From Palleronia sp. THAF1 (GTDB taxonomy: Bacteria > Pseudomonadota > Alphaproteobacteria > Rhodobacterales > Rhodobacteraceae), in assembly GCF_009363795.1 (NCBI RefSeq), contig NZ_CP045420.1, forward strand, positions 477,001-541,000: 64,000 nucleotides of DNA, written 5' to 3'. Positions 27,101 through 34,997 of this stretch are shown piece by piece. The notes under the pieces were generated by a model. That model made no database searches. It worked only from the letters and a program-made list of their open reading frames with translations, and was not told where the DNA came from. A program made the position numbers and the translations under genes. Position 1 is the first letter of the stretch. Each line of letters opens with the position of its first letter.

Positions 27101-27642
27101 ACAGCGACAACGGCAACCTGGCCGAAGGTACCTTCGCGCAGGTGGCTTTGGGCTACGCAATACGCCCGACGCTGGACGACCGCTTCAACCTGCTATTTCA
27201 GTATCGCTACCTGGAAGACCTCGTAGGCCAAGAGGTCAACGGAACCGCCGGTCAGGGACCACGCCAGCGCAGCCACGTCTTGTCCGTCGATGGAGAGTAC
27301 GACCTGAACAAGCGGCTGTCGCTTGGCGCGAAGGTCGGCCTCCGCCTGAGCGAAAGTGCCCCCGGACCAGGCTTCGCGTTTGCCGACAACGACGCGTGGC
27401 TGGCCATCGGCAATCTGCGCTATCACATCGTCAAGAACTGGGATGGCTTATTCGAGTTGCGTCACCTGCAAGCGGACCAGGGCGGTTTTCAGGAAACGGG
27501 CGCGTTGGCAACGGTGTATCGCCACCTAGGCCGGAACGCCAAGGTTGGCATCGGCTTCAATTTTGGCGAGTTCTCGGACAATCTCACCGATCTGACGTAC
27601 GATGATCGTGGAGCGTTCCTGAACGTCATTGCCAAGTTTTGA
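24199..27642 (+). CDS. Large outer-membrane beta-barrel protein partnered with the giant repeat protein
   Basis: A 1,147-residue protein starting one base after the giant gene's stop, with a GAGAGGA ribosome binding site inside that gene. A signal peptide is clear (MSKTLLAAKLSVSVLAMPVAAQD). Residues about 25-190 form a soluble N-terminal domain. Residues about 190-260 look Ig-like (GGTVTVSGSDVRDGATVSVL). From about 262 onward, alternating strands of amphipathic sequence continue to the end, with about 40-60 residue spacing typical of barrel hairpins. The last residues are FLNVIAKF, with the terminal aromatic that outer-membrane barrels use for BAM recognition. A conserved-looking segment lies near residues 440-500 (FRGTGGSLYFLRQQDI, then IEIRDAETGRLI and DYDVNYIQGVIILSRPL). 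It reminds me of motifs in SprA-like giant barrels, which is a suggestion only. I infer a role in anchoring or exporting the giant protein. Confidence 0.8.
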   Translation: MRMSKTLLAAKLSVSVLAMPVAAQDLSFPGFAISVDGQTIAGDPRVAVSVPARQADVDLAKADIRVQYDSLYNEPALALLVLDAPQVPVPGATVRVASRLNYPAFVTRGELLIYSVERGRLRQVARRPLTPGGEASFVIPQGEEVLLTHRVFDAEGRYDETAPVTIFTTEAADGGRADGTPATATVASPPIRRRIPLRGGTVTVSGSDVRDGATVSVLGETVVPDADGTFVVQRILPPGELPVAVQVNGAGEDTDIERFVTIPRAEWFYTAIADLTFGKRFDPGVTAAGVQVDDTYSYGRLAGFAKGRLASGWEVTTRFDSGEEEFDEIFDGRDNQDVAAILDRLDYDEVGYSEFGDDSVIEDGAPSRGKFFGRIERDGNHLMWGDFEAGLGDNRLLRNTRTLYGAQGVYRSADTTENGDARLSVEAYAAQPDRLPGRDIFRGTGGSLYFLRQQDISVGSETISIEIRDAETGRLISTRRLVEGRDYDVNYIQGVIILSRPLQGSVDDIDLIDQPGAEYTANLVAQYEFTPTAGNIQDFAYGARVEGWVADDLRLGLTGMVENTGTADQTATGADLLWQIGEQSALRLDYARTDGPGFGASVSQTGGLGFTDIAPVVGSGHAVQADVSLDFADLGLAAPGRFDAFYQERTAGFSTLDQQITVDERSSGLAVEMEPSDALRWRVYYEQFRDDAGRRIDEGGAEIGIALNDRIALAFGVEHVDKQSPTAAANDTGRRTDVAARVTVTPSERLSYYGFAQGTVDHSGGLERNNRIGVGANWAVAQNWRLEAEVSGGNQGAGGELLASYANDAGTTAYAGYRLEPGRELNGITLSGRDRGQFVIGGTRKLTDYLGIRAENTVDLFGDYRSVANLYGVDWDATEALRFDATAEIGRITDRVTGDIDRTAFSLGVAYDRGDDLTARARLELRRDRGEDLGVSQDQDAVLVTADVAWKIDDARRLSFGAEYADIDSDNGNLAEGTFAQVALGYAIRPTLDDRFNLLFQYRYLEDLVGQEVNGTAGQGPRQRSHVLSVDGEYDLNKRLSLGAKVGLRLSESAPGPGFAFADNDAWLAIGNLRYHIVKNWDGLFELRHLQADQGGFQETGALATVYRHLGRNAKVGIGFNFGEFSDNLTDLTYDDRGAFLNVIAKF

Positions 27643-27943
27643 GGGTTCTTAACCTTCGTGAACCTGCCATCTGTTCGGTGTCGGCATAAACTTGGTGTTA
27701 TCGGTAACCGAATGACGAAAATATGAATGCGTTCCGGGCACTCAGCTCCGCGTAAACTCAGAGGCCGCGCAAATCACTTGATCGGTTCGGTGTCGTTGCG
27801 CCGCCGCGTAGTCTGACGTAACCAAAGTCGGCTATGGGCCGTGAGCGTCGATCGATCCCAAGGGCGGAAACCGGACTTTCACTGGAATTATTTTATTGGC
27901 TTCAGGCCGATCCAGACGCAAACATCTGTGATAGATCAGGATA
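27643..27943. other. 301-bp intergenic region between barrel gene and IS copy 2
   Basis: No convincing gene, and no strong terminator hairpin just after the barrel gene. Short reading frames that cross into the IS are chance readings. Confidence 0.6.
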
Positions 27944-28785
27944 GGCTCTGGACTCATAGCCAAAAGATGACGGCAGCGGCGAGGGCGATGGCTGAGAGGA
28001 AGACCGTGGGGCTTCTGTCGTAACGCGTGGCCACGCGTCTCCAGTCTTTCAGGCGACCGAACATGATCTCAATCCGGTTGCGCTTTCGGTAGCGGCGTTT
28101 GTCGTATTTGACCGGGGTGTCGCGTGACTTCCGGCCAAGGATGCAGGGCTTTATCTTCTTGTTGATAAGGTCTTCGCGGAACCAGTCCGCGTCGTATCCT
28201 CGGTCCCCCAAGAGCCAGTCGGCGTCCGGAAGACTGCTCAATAGAGCTCTGGCTCCAGTGTAATCGCTGGCCTGTCCCGCCGTCATGAAGAACCGGATAG
28301 GCCGCCCACACGCGTCCGTCACGGCGTGCAGCTTGGTGTTCATGCCGCCCTTCGTGCGTCCGATCAGGCGTCCACGCCCCCCTTTTTCGACCATAGACTC
28401 GAGGCCGTGCGATGCGCTTTCAGATACGTGGCGTCGATGGAGATCGTCTTGTTGTCGGGCGCCTCCGCCGCCAAGCCAGCCATGATCCGCGCGAACACGC
28501 CCATATCGCTCCACCGCTTCCAGCGGTTGTAGAGCGTCTTGTGGGGGCCATATTCACGCGGCGCATCTCGCCATCGCAAGCCATTGCGATTGATGAAGAT
28601 AATGCCGCTCAGGACCCGTCGATCATCGACGCGGGGCACGCCATGGCTCTTGGGAAAGTAAGGCCGCAGCCGCTCCATCTGAGCCTCGCTCAGCCAGTAT
28701 AGATCACTCATCACGCCCCCTTTGGTTCAGAGGCGATGAATCACGCGGGCCGCAGAGCCTCAAGCAGATCAATGGGTCCTGACCC
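27944..28785 (-). mobile_element. IS5-family (IS427-like) insertion sequence, copy 2, 842 bp, inverted
   Basis: Same length and same ends as the copy at 1765-2606, in the opposite orientation. TA flanks both ends (27942-27943 and 28786-28787). At least five base differences from copy 1 are visible: three close together before the transposase start, one silent change in the first frame, and one changing Pro to Leu in the second frame. The flanking sequences do not match those of copy 1, so each copy probably inserted independently. Confidence 0.93.
27954..28711 (-). CDS. IS5-family DDE transposase, two frames joined by -1 frameshifting (copy 2)
   Basis: Same organisation as the copy near the left end of the window. 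Frame A starts at ATG 28711 and contains SIDATYLKAHR. Frame B ends at 27954 and contains LLGDRGYDADW and RNRIEIMFGRLKDWRR. The slippery run is at 28377-28387. The catalytic DDE residues are intact. The one amino-acid difference noticed is Leu in KPCILGRK, where copy 1 has Pro. Confidence 0.88.
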
Positions 28786-28856
28786 TAGGCGGCGACGCGT
28801 TTCTTCGGATTGCAGACTGTCAGCGAACGTGGCGAAGATCGGGCCCGATAGGCCGC

Positions 28857-29168
28857 CTAATCCTCGGTTGGCTCAGGCTTGTGTCCATGTCTTATGACCA
28901 GTTCCCAATGGCCTCCGCACGCCGTCACGTATTGATCGATGGACGTGAGGCTGGCCAGCGGTCCGGCCAAGGCTTCCATTCGTTTGATCAATGCCAAGCT
29001 CATCTTCGACTTGGCTGCCACCTCTTCCATGGTCATGTCGGCTGCATCGCGCAGACTTCGAAGCTTCAAAGCGATGTCGCGCTTGAGTGCGTTCGCTTCT
29101 TGCCGTTCGTAAACATCGGGCCGTAGTTTCCGCAGCCGCTGTCGGAAAGATTTCTTGTCGGGGTCCAT
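28857..29168 (-). CDS. XRE-family helix-turn-helix protein, antitoxin-like
   Basis: A 103-residue protein; the ATG at 29168 is preceded by GAGGAC at good distance, so longer in-frame starts are rejected. The helix-turn-helix lies at about residues 26-75: LKRDIALKLRSLRDAADMTM, then EEVAAKSKMSLALIKRME, then LTSIDQYVTACGGHWEL. The last motif, a scaffold for a small beta hairpin ending in WELVI, is common in HigA-type antitoxins and in XRE regulators paired with RelE-like toxins. No intact toxin gene adjoins it, but the 290 bases upstream look like a broken one. It would bind DNA as a dimer in the cytoplasm and repress its own operon. Confidence 0.7.
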   Translation of the reverse strand: MDPDKKSFRQRLRKLRPDVYERQEANALKRDIALKLRSLRDAADMTMEEVAAKSKMSLALIKRMEALAGPLASLTSIDQYVTACGGHWELVIRHGHKPEPTED

Positions 29169-29457
29169 TCGCTGTCCTCTTCGATCGCTTGGTAGCAGCA
29201 GGTCTCTGTGCCGATTGTCGAGGTTCGAACCGTGGGCCTGTCGCTGCCTGAGAGGCATCTTGCGCAGGGTCATGTCGGCCGGTGCAAAACCTCTCATACA
29301 CGTGGACCGCTAAAAGCTGTCGACTGAAGCCGACGAGCAACATATTGAAGAATATAGGTTTTGCGAAAAACATTCGTCCTGAGCCCTGCAAGACCCGCAA
29401 CCCTAATGGGCGCAAGGGAAAGTCTCTCCGTACGCTATTTGCGAAAACTGAAAGCAT
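29169..29457 (-). pseudogene. Possible remnant of a RelE/HigB-type toxin gene
   Basis: Directly upstream of the XRE gene, two different frames read like pieces of a Gp49/HigB-type toxin. One frame gives FPLRPLGLRVLQGSGRMFFA followed by MLLVGF, resembling the family pattern KPLG..LWELR...RxFFA...LLHGF. The other gives GFAPADMTLRKMPLRQRQAHG, resembling the family C-terminus KTPxxDIxLAxxRxxxy. The join between them lies near 29300. The match comes from reading alone and is weak; ordinary non-coding sequence remains possible. Confidence 0.3.
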
Positions 29458-29578
29458 GTGCGGAGGGCGCTGAAAATCGTGTCGTCCGCCCGGATTTCGT
29501 CTCGCGTCCTTAGACCCTGCATCGGTACCCAACCGGTAACCCGACGCCTTGTCGGAGTCTGTGGAAGGGGTCGCTCAT

Positions 29579-30461
29579 ATGACTGATATCGTCATCCCGT
29601 ATCACTCCGGCAAGATCTTCATCCTTGCCGATCTGCATCTTGATCATTGGCGACGGGCAGAGAGCAATCCACTGGTGGACTCGGGGATCGAGCACCTTCT
29701 TAGGGCGGACCCAGACGCCATGGTTGTCGCCGGCGACCTGATCAACGGGCCGCCGCACAACTGGCTTATGGCGATCGATTTCCTCGCCGCCTACATCGCT
29801 CCTGATCGCATCTACGCGTTTCCCGGCAATCACGACTACTACAGAAGCTCCCTGGAGGCCGAGGCCGATATGGCGGCCTACGCAGCACGGAAGGGCGCGC
29901 ATTTCGTTCAAAGGCAGACCCTCCGTCACGGCGCCACGCGGATCCACTGCACGACATTGTGGACGGACTACGAGCTCCTTGGGGACCGGGCCGATGGGAT
30001 GATGGTCGCGGAGCGGATCATGAACGATCATCGGCAAATTTCGCGCGAGACGTCCCAGTCTACTGACAGCTTCGAAGCCCTGCTGGGCCCGACAATCGAT
30101 CAGCGCGTCACGGCGCAGGATCTGCGCGATCTTCATATCGCGCAGCGCGAATGGCTGGAAACCGAGCTGATGCGTGCCCATCCGGATGGGGAGACGGGCC
30201 AGACGGTCGTCGTAACGCACCATGGGCCGCACCCGGACGTCGCAGGGACGATCGATCGACTGACACCCGCGTTCCATTCCGATCTGACCGACGTTCTGAC
30301 ACGGCATCGTATTGATGCCTGGTTTTTCGGGCACTCCCACCGTCACCATCGAGGGGTGCGACATCCGCAATGTCTCGATCGGCTACCCCGACGAGCGGCC
30401 CGATCGGCCGGACTATCTCGAAGGAGCGTGCGTCTGGGAGAGCCGACATGGACCCCAATGA
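29579..30461 (+). pseudogene. Metallophosphoesterase, apparently frameshifted near its C-terminus
   Basis: The ATG at 29579 has a GGAAGGGG ribosome binding site. The calcineurin-like metal-binding motifs are present: DLHLDHW (D-x-H), GDLING (GD), GNHDYY (GNHD), VVTHHGPHP, and FFGHSH (GHxH). After GHSH the frame reads into unlikely Arg-rich sequence. The +1 register from about 30335 reads TPTVTIEGCDIRNVSIGYPDE and continues to TGA at 30459-30461, a natural end that overlaps the next gene's ATG at 30448. A two-base loss in the CAC-rich stretch at about 30330-30340 would explain this. Uncorrected, the frame runs to 30601. The substrate is unknown; proteins of this kind are cytosolic phosphodiesterases or phosphatases. 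A sequencing error is also possible. Confidence 0.65.
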
Positions 30462-31059
30462 CACCGACGCCGCCTACATCCGTCGGTTTCGCGATGTCGC
30501 GCCGCTGGACAGCCGATCGTGGCAGAACAGCGGCCATGTCGACGCCGAAGATATCGACGAGGACCTCAGGGAGGTTCTGCTCGCCTTCGCGCCATTCCTG
30601 AAGTTCACCGAACGCGATGGCAGATGGATCATTCTGGCACCCCAGTGGATCAAGGCCCATCACGTCGCGACGCAGGCCATCCTCGAGCGGATGTACCTGC
30701 GGTCTCTGGAAATGGCCGCCAAGGGCCCCGACGAGTCGATGCTCGACAATGCGCCACACTTGGACAAGTGGCTGCCCGTTCGGGATAGCTTTGGGGAACA
30801 CGCGTCCCTCGTCGGCTACGTCGAGGAGCATCCGCTTCTAAGCCCGCGCTGGATTACGACCTCACGCCTTGCCGGGATCGATCCCGGCGGAAAATGGGCC
30901 CGGACGATGTCCCGATGGTATCGGTTGAGGAACGTGTCATCGCCAGACGAACTCACACAAGAGCTCGGGAGCAGGATAGACGGCATCTCGGGCGCGGCCC
31001 TGTTCCTCCACGAGGCGCTTGTACTGACGAGGCGGGCGCAAGCGGACGAGGGGCTTTAA
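30448..31059 (+). CDS. Uncharacterised protein (DUF6634-like)
   Basis: A 203-residue acidic protein whose ATG overlaps the corrected end of the metallophosphoesterase gene by 14 bases, so the two were translationally linked. Residues about 107-168 contain LDNAPHLDKWLPV, then GHP-like EEHPLLSPRWITTSRLAG and GGKWARTMSRWYRLRN. I recall this series (DDW ... HP ... WARTxSRxYRLG) from the DUF6634 family of small Rhodobacterales proteins. The first 100 residues are Asp/Glu-rich and unrecognised. No signal peptide or membrane segment is visible. Function unknown. Confidence 0.6.
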   Translation: MDPNDTDAAYIRRFRDVAPLDSRSWQNSGHVDAEDIDEDLREVLLAFAPFLKFTERDGRWIILAPQWIKAHHVATQAILERMYLRSLEMAAKGPDESMLDNAPHLDKWLPVRDSFGEHASLVGYVEEHPLLSPRWITTSRLAGIDPGGKWARTMSRWYRLRNVSSPDELTQELGSRIDGISGAALFLHEALVLTRRAQADEGL

Positions 31060-31422
31060 GGTTGGCCAGATGCGGTGCGCTGGATTTAAGGGGTAATGGG
31101 TCATTGACCGAGACAGAAGGCCTGAACCGGACCCTCGTGCCGTCCGCAGCCAACGGCAGCTTCGAGCCCAAAAGTAACGGATGCTGCCTCGCAGCACATG
31201 CCACACCTCAAATAATCTACTCGCCATTTTCGACTTTTGGCGAAGCCTGCGCAGGCACTTGGCTTGTCGCAACGAGCGTTCGCAGACGGACGGGCTTTCG
31301 ATACGTGACACAAGCCGACGGCAAAATGGAATGAGCGGAGACAATCTGATAGGACAACCGAACATAAAGGGATTGCGCACTGACCGTCCGCCTGAGTGGC
31401 CGGAGGGATTTCCGTGGCGGCA
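31060..31422. other. 363-bp region without a supported gene
   Basis: Several short frames overlap here in both strands but none has a ribosome binding site plus a recognisable protein. It separates the accessory patch from the 3' end of the iol operon. No clear terminator for iolB was found. Confidence 0.55.
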
Positions 31423-32256
31423 CTACGCCTTTTGCGGATCAGTGACCTTGGAAGCGTTGCGCTCCATGATCCACTCAACTTCGGGCGCGGGTACGAAGCG
31501 CCATTTGCGCAGCGGTCCAGCCATGACGTTGAGGTAATACATCTCGAACCCGTAGGGCGCGCCGCAAGGGTGGTGGCCGCGCGGCACACAAACCACATCG
31601 CCGTCGGACACCGCCATCGTTTCGTCCAGTTGACCGTCATCGGTATAGACGCGCTGAACGCCGAAGCCCTGCGCGGGGTCCAAGCGATGGTAGTAGGTCT
31701 CTTCTAGGTAGGTGATGCGGGGGAAGTCATCTTCGTCGTGGCGATGGCTGGGGTATGATGACCAGTGGCCCGCGGGTGTGAAGACCTCGGTCACCAGCAG
31801 GCTGTCGCAATAATCCTCGTTTTCCATCGCGATATTGTTGATATGACGCGTGTTCGTCCCCGTTCCGCGTTCGGTCAATGTGATGCCATCTGGGCCGATC
31901 CGGCGTGCCGCATGACCACCTTGCCCCGGTGCGGTGCAGACGGCGATGACACAATCGGTGGTCGCGGTTGCCTGCCAGTCGGTGCCGTTCGGCAGATAAA
32001 GGCAGTGCGGCGGCGATTTCTCGAAGACGTCCATACGGTCGCCAAGCTCGCCCCATTCCTGCCCCGCGCCGGTGACCCTGGCTTTGCCCTCGACAATGAC
32101 AAGGATCACCTCACGGTCGCCCGTATCTTCGCCGACCGTGTCGCCCGCGCGCAGCCGATAGAGCCCAAAGCCCACATAGCGCCAGCCTGCGCTGGCTGGC
32201 GTGATGTCATGCACCTTGCCGTGGGTGCCAAAGGGTTTTTTCAAAAGATCGGCCAT
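31423..32256 (-). CDS. iolB: 5-deoxy-glucuronate isomerase
   Basis: A 277-residue KduI/IolB-family cupin. It converts 5-deoxy-glucuronate to 2-deoxy-5-keto-gluconate, the step after IolD in myo-inositol breakdown. Family features include GWRYVGFGLYRL near the N-terminus, PSHRHDEDDF (metal-binding His/Glu, about 175-184), LEETYYHRLDPAQGFG, and VVCVPRGHHPCGAPYGF with a further metal-binding His (about 226-242). The ATG at 32256 shares its A with the iolE stop (TGATG), so I prefer it over the TTG codon just upstream. It is the last gene of the minus-strand operon. Confidence 0.95.
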   Translation of the reverse strand: MADLLKKPFGTHGKVHDITPASAGWRYVGFGLYRLRAGDTVGEDTGDREVILVIVEGKARVTGAGQEWGELGDRMDVFEKSPPHCLYLPNGTDWQATATTDCVIAVCTAPGQGGHAARRIGPDGITLTERGTGTNTRHINNIAMENEDYCDSLLVTEVFTPAGHWSSYPSHRHDEDDFPRITYLEETYYHRLDPAQGFGVQRVYTDDGQLDETMAVSDGDVVCVPRGHHPCGAPYGFEMYYLNVMAGPLRKWRFVPAPEVEWIMERNASKVTDPQKA

Positions 32257-33167
32257 CAACCGCGCCCCTCGATAGTCAGACCAGAAGCATCACAGCAGGA
32301 CAGGATGTGCTCATAGCCTCGCTTGGATGCTTCAAACGGGGCGACCTTGGCCGGGTCTTGCTCGGCCTCGACCACGATCCATCCGTCGTAGCCGATGCGT
32401 GCCAGCTCATCGGTGACCGCCGCGAAGTCTATCGAGCCTTCAGGATCACCCGGCACCGTGAAGGCCCCCGCGACGACAGCATCAAGGAAAGATCCGTCGT
32501 TCTTTCGGTTCGCCGCGACCACATCGGCGCGCACATCCTTGTAGTGAACGTGCCCGATCCGCCCGCTCCACTTGCGCAAAACCGCCATGGTGTCGCCGCC
32601 CGCCATATCCAGATGGCCAGTGTCGTAAAGCAATTGCAGCGCCTCGGGGGCGCCTTCCATCAGCCAGTCAATATCGTCGGCATCTTCAACGATGGCGCCC
32701 ATGTGATGATGGTAGACCATCGGCAGACCTTGGTCCGCCGACCATTTCGCGACCTCGCCCAGCTTCGCCCCGTAGGCGACGACGTCTTCTCGCGAAAGCT
32801 TGGGTCGTTTGGACACGGGCGTCAACCGACTGCCCTGAACGGTATTCGAGCATTCGGCATAGACGATACAGGGAGAGCCGAGTGCGGCGAACTGTTCAAC
32901 CTGCGCCCGGATCTGCTCGATCTCTGTCTGCACATCATTCGCCAGCAGCGAGCCCGAACACCAGCCCCCGCAAAGCGACAGGCCGTAGCGATTTAGGTAA
33001 GCGCGCAGCCCGTCGGTATCGGCAGGCATTCGGCGGCCGCGTTCGATGCCGGTATAGCCGATCTCGGCCGAGTCGCGCAGCGCGTCGTCCATGGTGAATG
33101 CGTTTGTCAGCTCTGGCAGGTCATCGTTCTGCCAAGCCACGGGGGAGATGCCGATCTTGACGGACAT
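32256..33167 (-). CDS. iolE: Inosose dehydratase (2-keto-myo-inositol dehydratase)
   Basis: A 303-residue xylose-isomerase-like TIM barrel. It dehydrates 2-keto-myo-inositol to 3D-(3,5/4)-trihydroxycyclohexane-1,2-dione, the substrate of IolD. Visible elements are the start VKIGISPVAWQNDDLPEL, GYTGIERGRRMP (about 43), the metal-site region MVYHHHMGAIVED (about 150-162), YDTGHLDMAGGD (about 182), IGHVHYKDVR (about 204) and the closing DGWIVVEAEQDPA. It starts 3 bases after the iolD stop and overlaps iolB by one base, so it is tightly coupled to both. Confidence 0.95.
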   Translation of the reverse strand: MSVKIGISPVAWQNDDLPELTNAFTMDDALRDSAEIGYTGIERGRRMPADTDGLRAYLNRYGLSLCGGWCSGSLLANDVQTEIEQIRAQVEQFAALGSPCIVYAECSNTVQGSRLTPVSKRPKLSREDVVAYGAKLGEVAKWSADQGLPMVYHHHMGAIVEDADDIDWLMEGAPEALQLLYDTGHLDMAGGDTMAVLRKWSGRIGHVHYKDVRADVVAANRKNDGSFLDAVVAGAFTVPGDPEGSIDFAAVTDELARIGYDGWIVVEAEQDPAKVAPFEASKRGYEHILSCCDASGLTIEGRG

Positions 33168-33170
33168 GGC

Positions 33171-34997
33171 TTAGACCTTCCTTTGCCGGTCGCGGTTCTG
33201 CTCATAGGTTGCGCGGGCCTCTCGGACCTCTTCGCGGGTAGAGACCTCTGGCACGGCCACGTCCCACCAAGACCCGCCGGCACCAGTGCCGGTATGGGGA
33301 TCGGTATCCAGTACGATGACAGAGGGAATATCGCGGTTGCGGGCGTCCTGCAGCTTTTGCTCCAGCTCAGCAATAGAGACCGCCTTTTCGGCGTGCGCGC
33401 CCATGGCGGCAGCGTGGGCCACGAAATCGATCTGCGGCTGCGTCTCGACACGTGCGTTTTCGTACATGTTGTTGAACGGTGCGCCGCCGGTGCCTTTTTG
33501 CAGGCGATTGATGCAGGCGTATCCCCGATTGTCGGTGATGACGGTGGTAAAGGGGATGCGGCGCATCACGGCGGTTGCAAGTTCCGAGTTGGCCATCATG
33601 TAGCTGCCATCTCCGATGAAGCAGACAACGTCGGCCTCGGGTCGGGCGAGCTTGATGCCCATGGCGCCCGCAATCTCGTATCCCATGCAGGAAAAGCCGT
33701 ATTCCATGTGATAGCCGCCCTGCGCGGGCCGCCACAGCGTATGCAACGCACCTGGCATGGTGCCCGCGGCGCACATCACGACCGTATCCGGTCCCGCTTG
33801 CCGCTGGACGGCGCCGATCACCTGTGCGTCGGTGGGCAGACCATCGCCGTTGGGAGCAGCCATGACGGCGTCCGAGGTTTCGATCCAATTGTTCTTCAGA
33901 TCGTCCGCGGCAACCTGTGCCGAATGATCGCCGAGTAGATCGGAAATGGCATTCAGGCTTTCCAAGGCGTCCCCCTGAACCGGCGTCGCGCCCCGCTTTT
34001 GCGCATCGTAGGCGGCGACGTTGATCGACAGAAGTTTGCGCCCCTCGGCCTGAAACAACGTCCATGAGCCCGTGGTGAAGTCCTGGAATCGGGTGTCGAC
34101 ACCGATGACCAGGTCGGCATCTGCAGCAACGGCGTTGGCCGCGTCCGTGCCGGTCACACCCACGCCGCCCAGGTTCATCGGGTGATCCCACGCCAGCGCA
34201 GACTTGCCGGCTTGGGTTTCGACCACCGGAATACCGTGACGCGTGGCGAAGTCGGACAGAGCGTCTTCGGCTTCGGAATAAATAACGCCACCACCGGCGA
34301 CGATCACAGGACGCCGAGCCTTCCGGATCAGGTCGGCCGCGTCGTGCAACTCGGACAGGTCTGCGCGCGGGCGGCGCTTTGGCCAGAAGCGGGGTTCGAA
34401 GAAGTCCTTGGGGTAGTCATATGCCTCGGCCTGCACGTCCTGACAGAATGATAGCGTGACGGGGCCGCAGGCGGCGGCATCGGTCATCACCTGCATGGCG
34501 CGCGGCAAAGCCGTCAGCAGCTGCTCGGGCCGCTCGATCCGGTCGAAGTAGCGACTGACCGGGCGGAAGCAGTCGTTCACGCTGGTGGTACCGTCCTCGA
34601 AATCCTCGATCTGTTGCAGGACGGGGTCCGGACCGCGATTCGCAAAGACATCGCCGGGGATCAGAAGGATCGGCAGACGGTTCACGTGGGCAAGCGCGGC
34701 CGCCGTCACCATGTTCGTCGCCCCCGGCCCGATAGAGGATGTGACCGCCATCGCGCGCTTGCGTTTGCTGGTCTTGGCGAAGGCGATGGCGGCATGGGCC
34801 ATCGTCTGCTCGTTCTGGCCGCGCCAGGTAGGCAAGTCGTCGCCGATCGCATGCAGCGCCTCACCCAGCCCAGCCACATTGCCGTGGCCAAAGATCGCCC
34901 ACACGCCATCGACGAAGCGCTCGCCCTCGGCGTTGGACTGCACGGAAAGCCAGCGCACCATCGCCTGCGCGGCGGTCAGTCGGATCGTTTCGCTCAT
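33171..34997 (-). CDS. iolD: 3D-(3,5/4)-trihydroxycyclohexane-1,2-dione acylhydrolase (decyclizing)
   Basis: A 608-residue thiamine-diphosphate enzyme that opens the inositol-derived ring to 5-deoxy-glucuronate. It has the three-domain layout of the acetolactate-synthase family: an N-terminal pyrimidine-binding domain (FGHGNVAGLGEAL with the glutamate region and NEQTMAHAAIAFAK), a central domain (RPVIVAGGGVIYS) and a C-terminal diphosphate-binding domain with FIGDGSYMMANSE (the GDG...N cofactor motif). The start at ATG 34997 overlaps the iolC stop as ATGA. An upstream in-frame extension (to 35048) lies inside iolC and was rejected. Confidence 0.96.
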   Translation of the reverse strand: MSETIRLTAAQAMVRWLSVQSNAEGERFVDGVWAIFGHGNVAGLGEALHAIGDDLPTWRGQNEQTMAHAAIAFAKTSKRKRAMAVTSSIGPGATNMVTAAALAHVNRLPILLIPGDVFANRGPDPVLQQIEDFEDGTTSVNDCFRPVSRYFDRIERPEQLLTALPRAMQVMTDAAACGPVTLSFCQDVQAEAYDYPKDFFEPRFWPKRRPRADLSELHDAADLIRKARRPVIVAGGGVIYSEAEDALSDFATRHGIPVVETQAGKSALAWDHPMNLGGVGVTGTDAANAVAADADLVIGVDTRFQDFTTGSWTLFQAEGRKLLSINVAAYDAQKRGATPVQGDALESLNAISDLLGDHSAQVAADDLKNNWIETSDAVMAAPNGDGLPTDAQVIGAVQRQAGPDTVVMCAAGTMPGALHTLWRPAQGGYHMEYGFSCMGYEIAGAMGIKLARPEADVVCFIGDGSYMMANSELATAVMRRIPFTTVITDNRGYACINRLQKGTGGAPFNNMYENARVETQPQIDFVAHAAAMGAHAEKAVSIAELEQKLQDARNRDIPSVIVLDTDPHTGTGAGGSWWDVAVPEVSTREEVREARATYEQNRDRQRKV

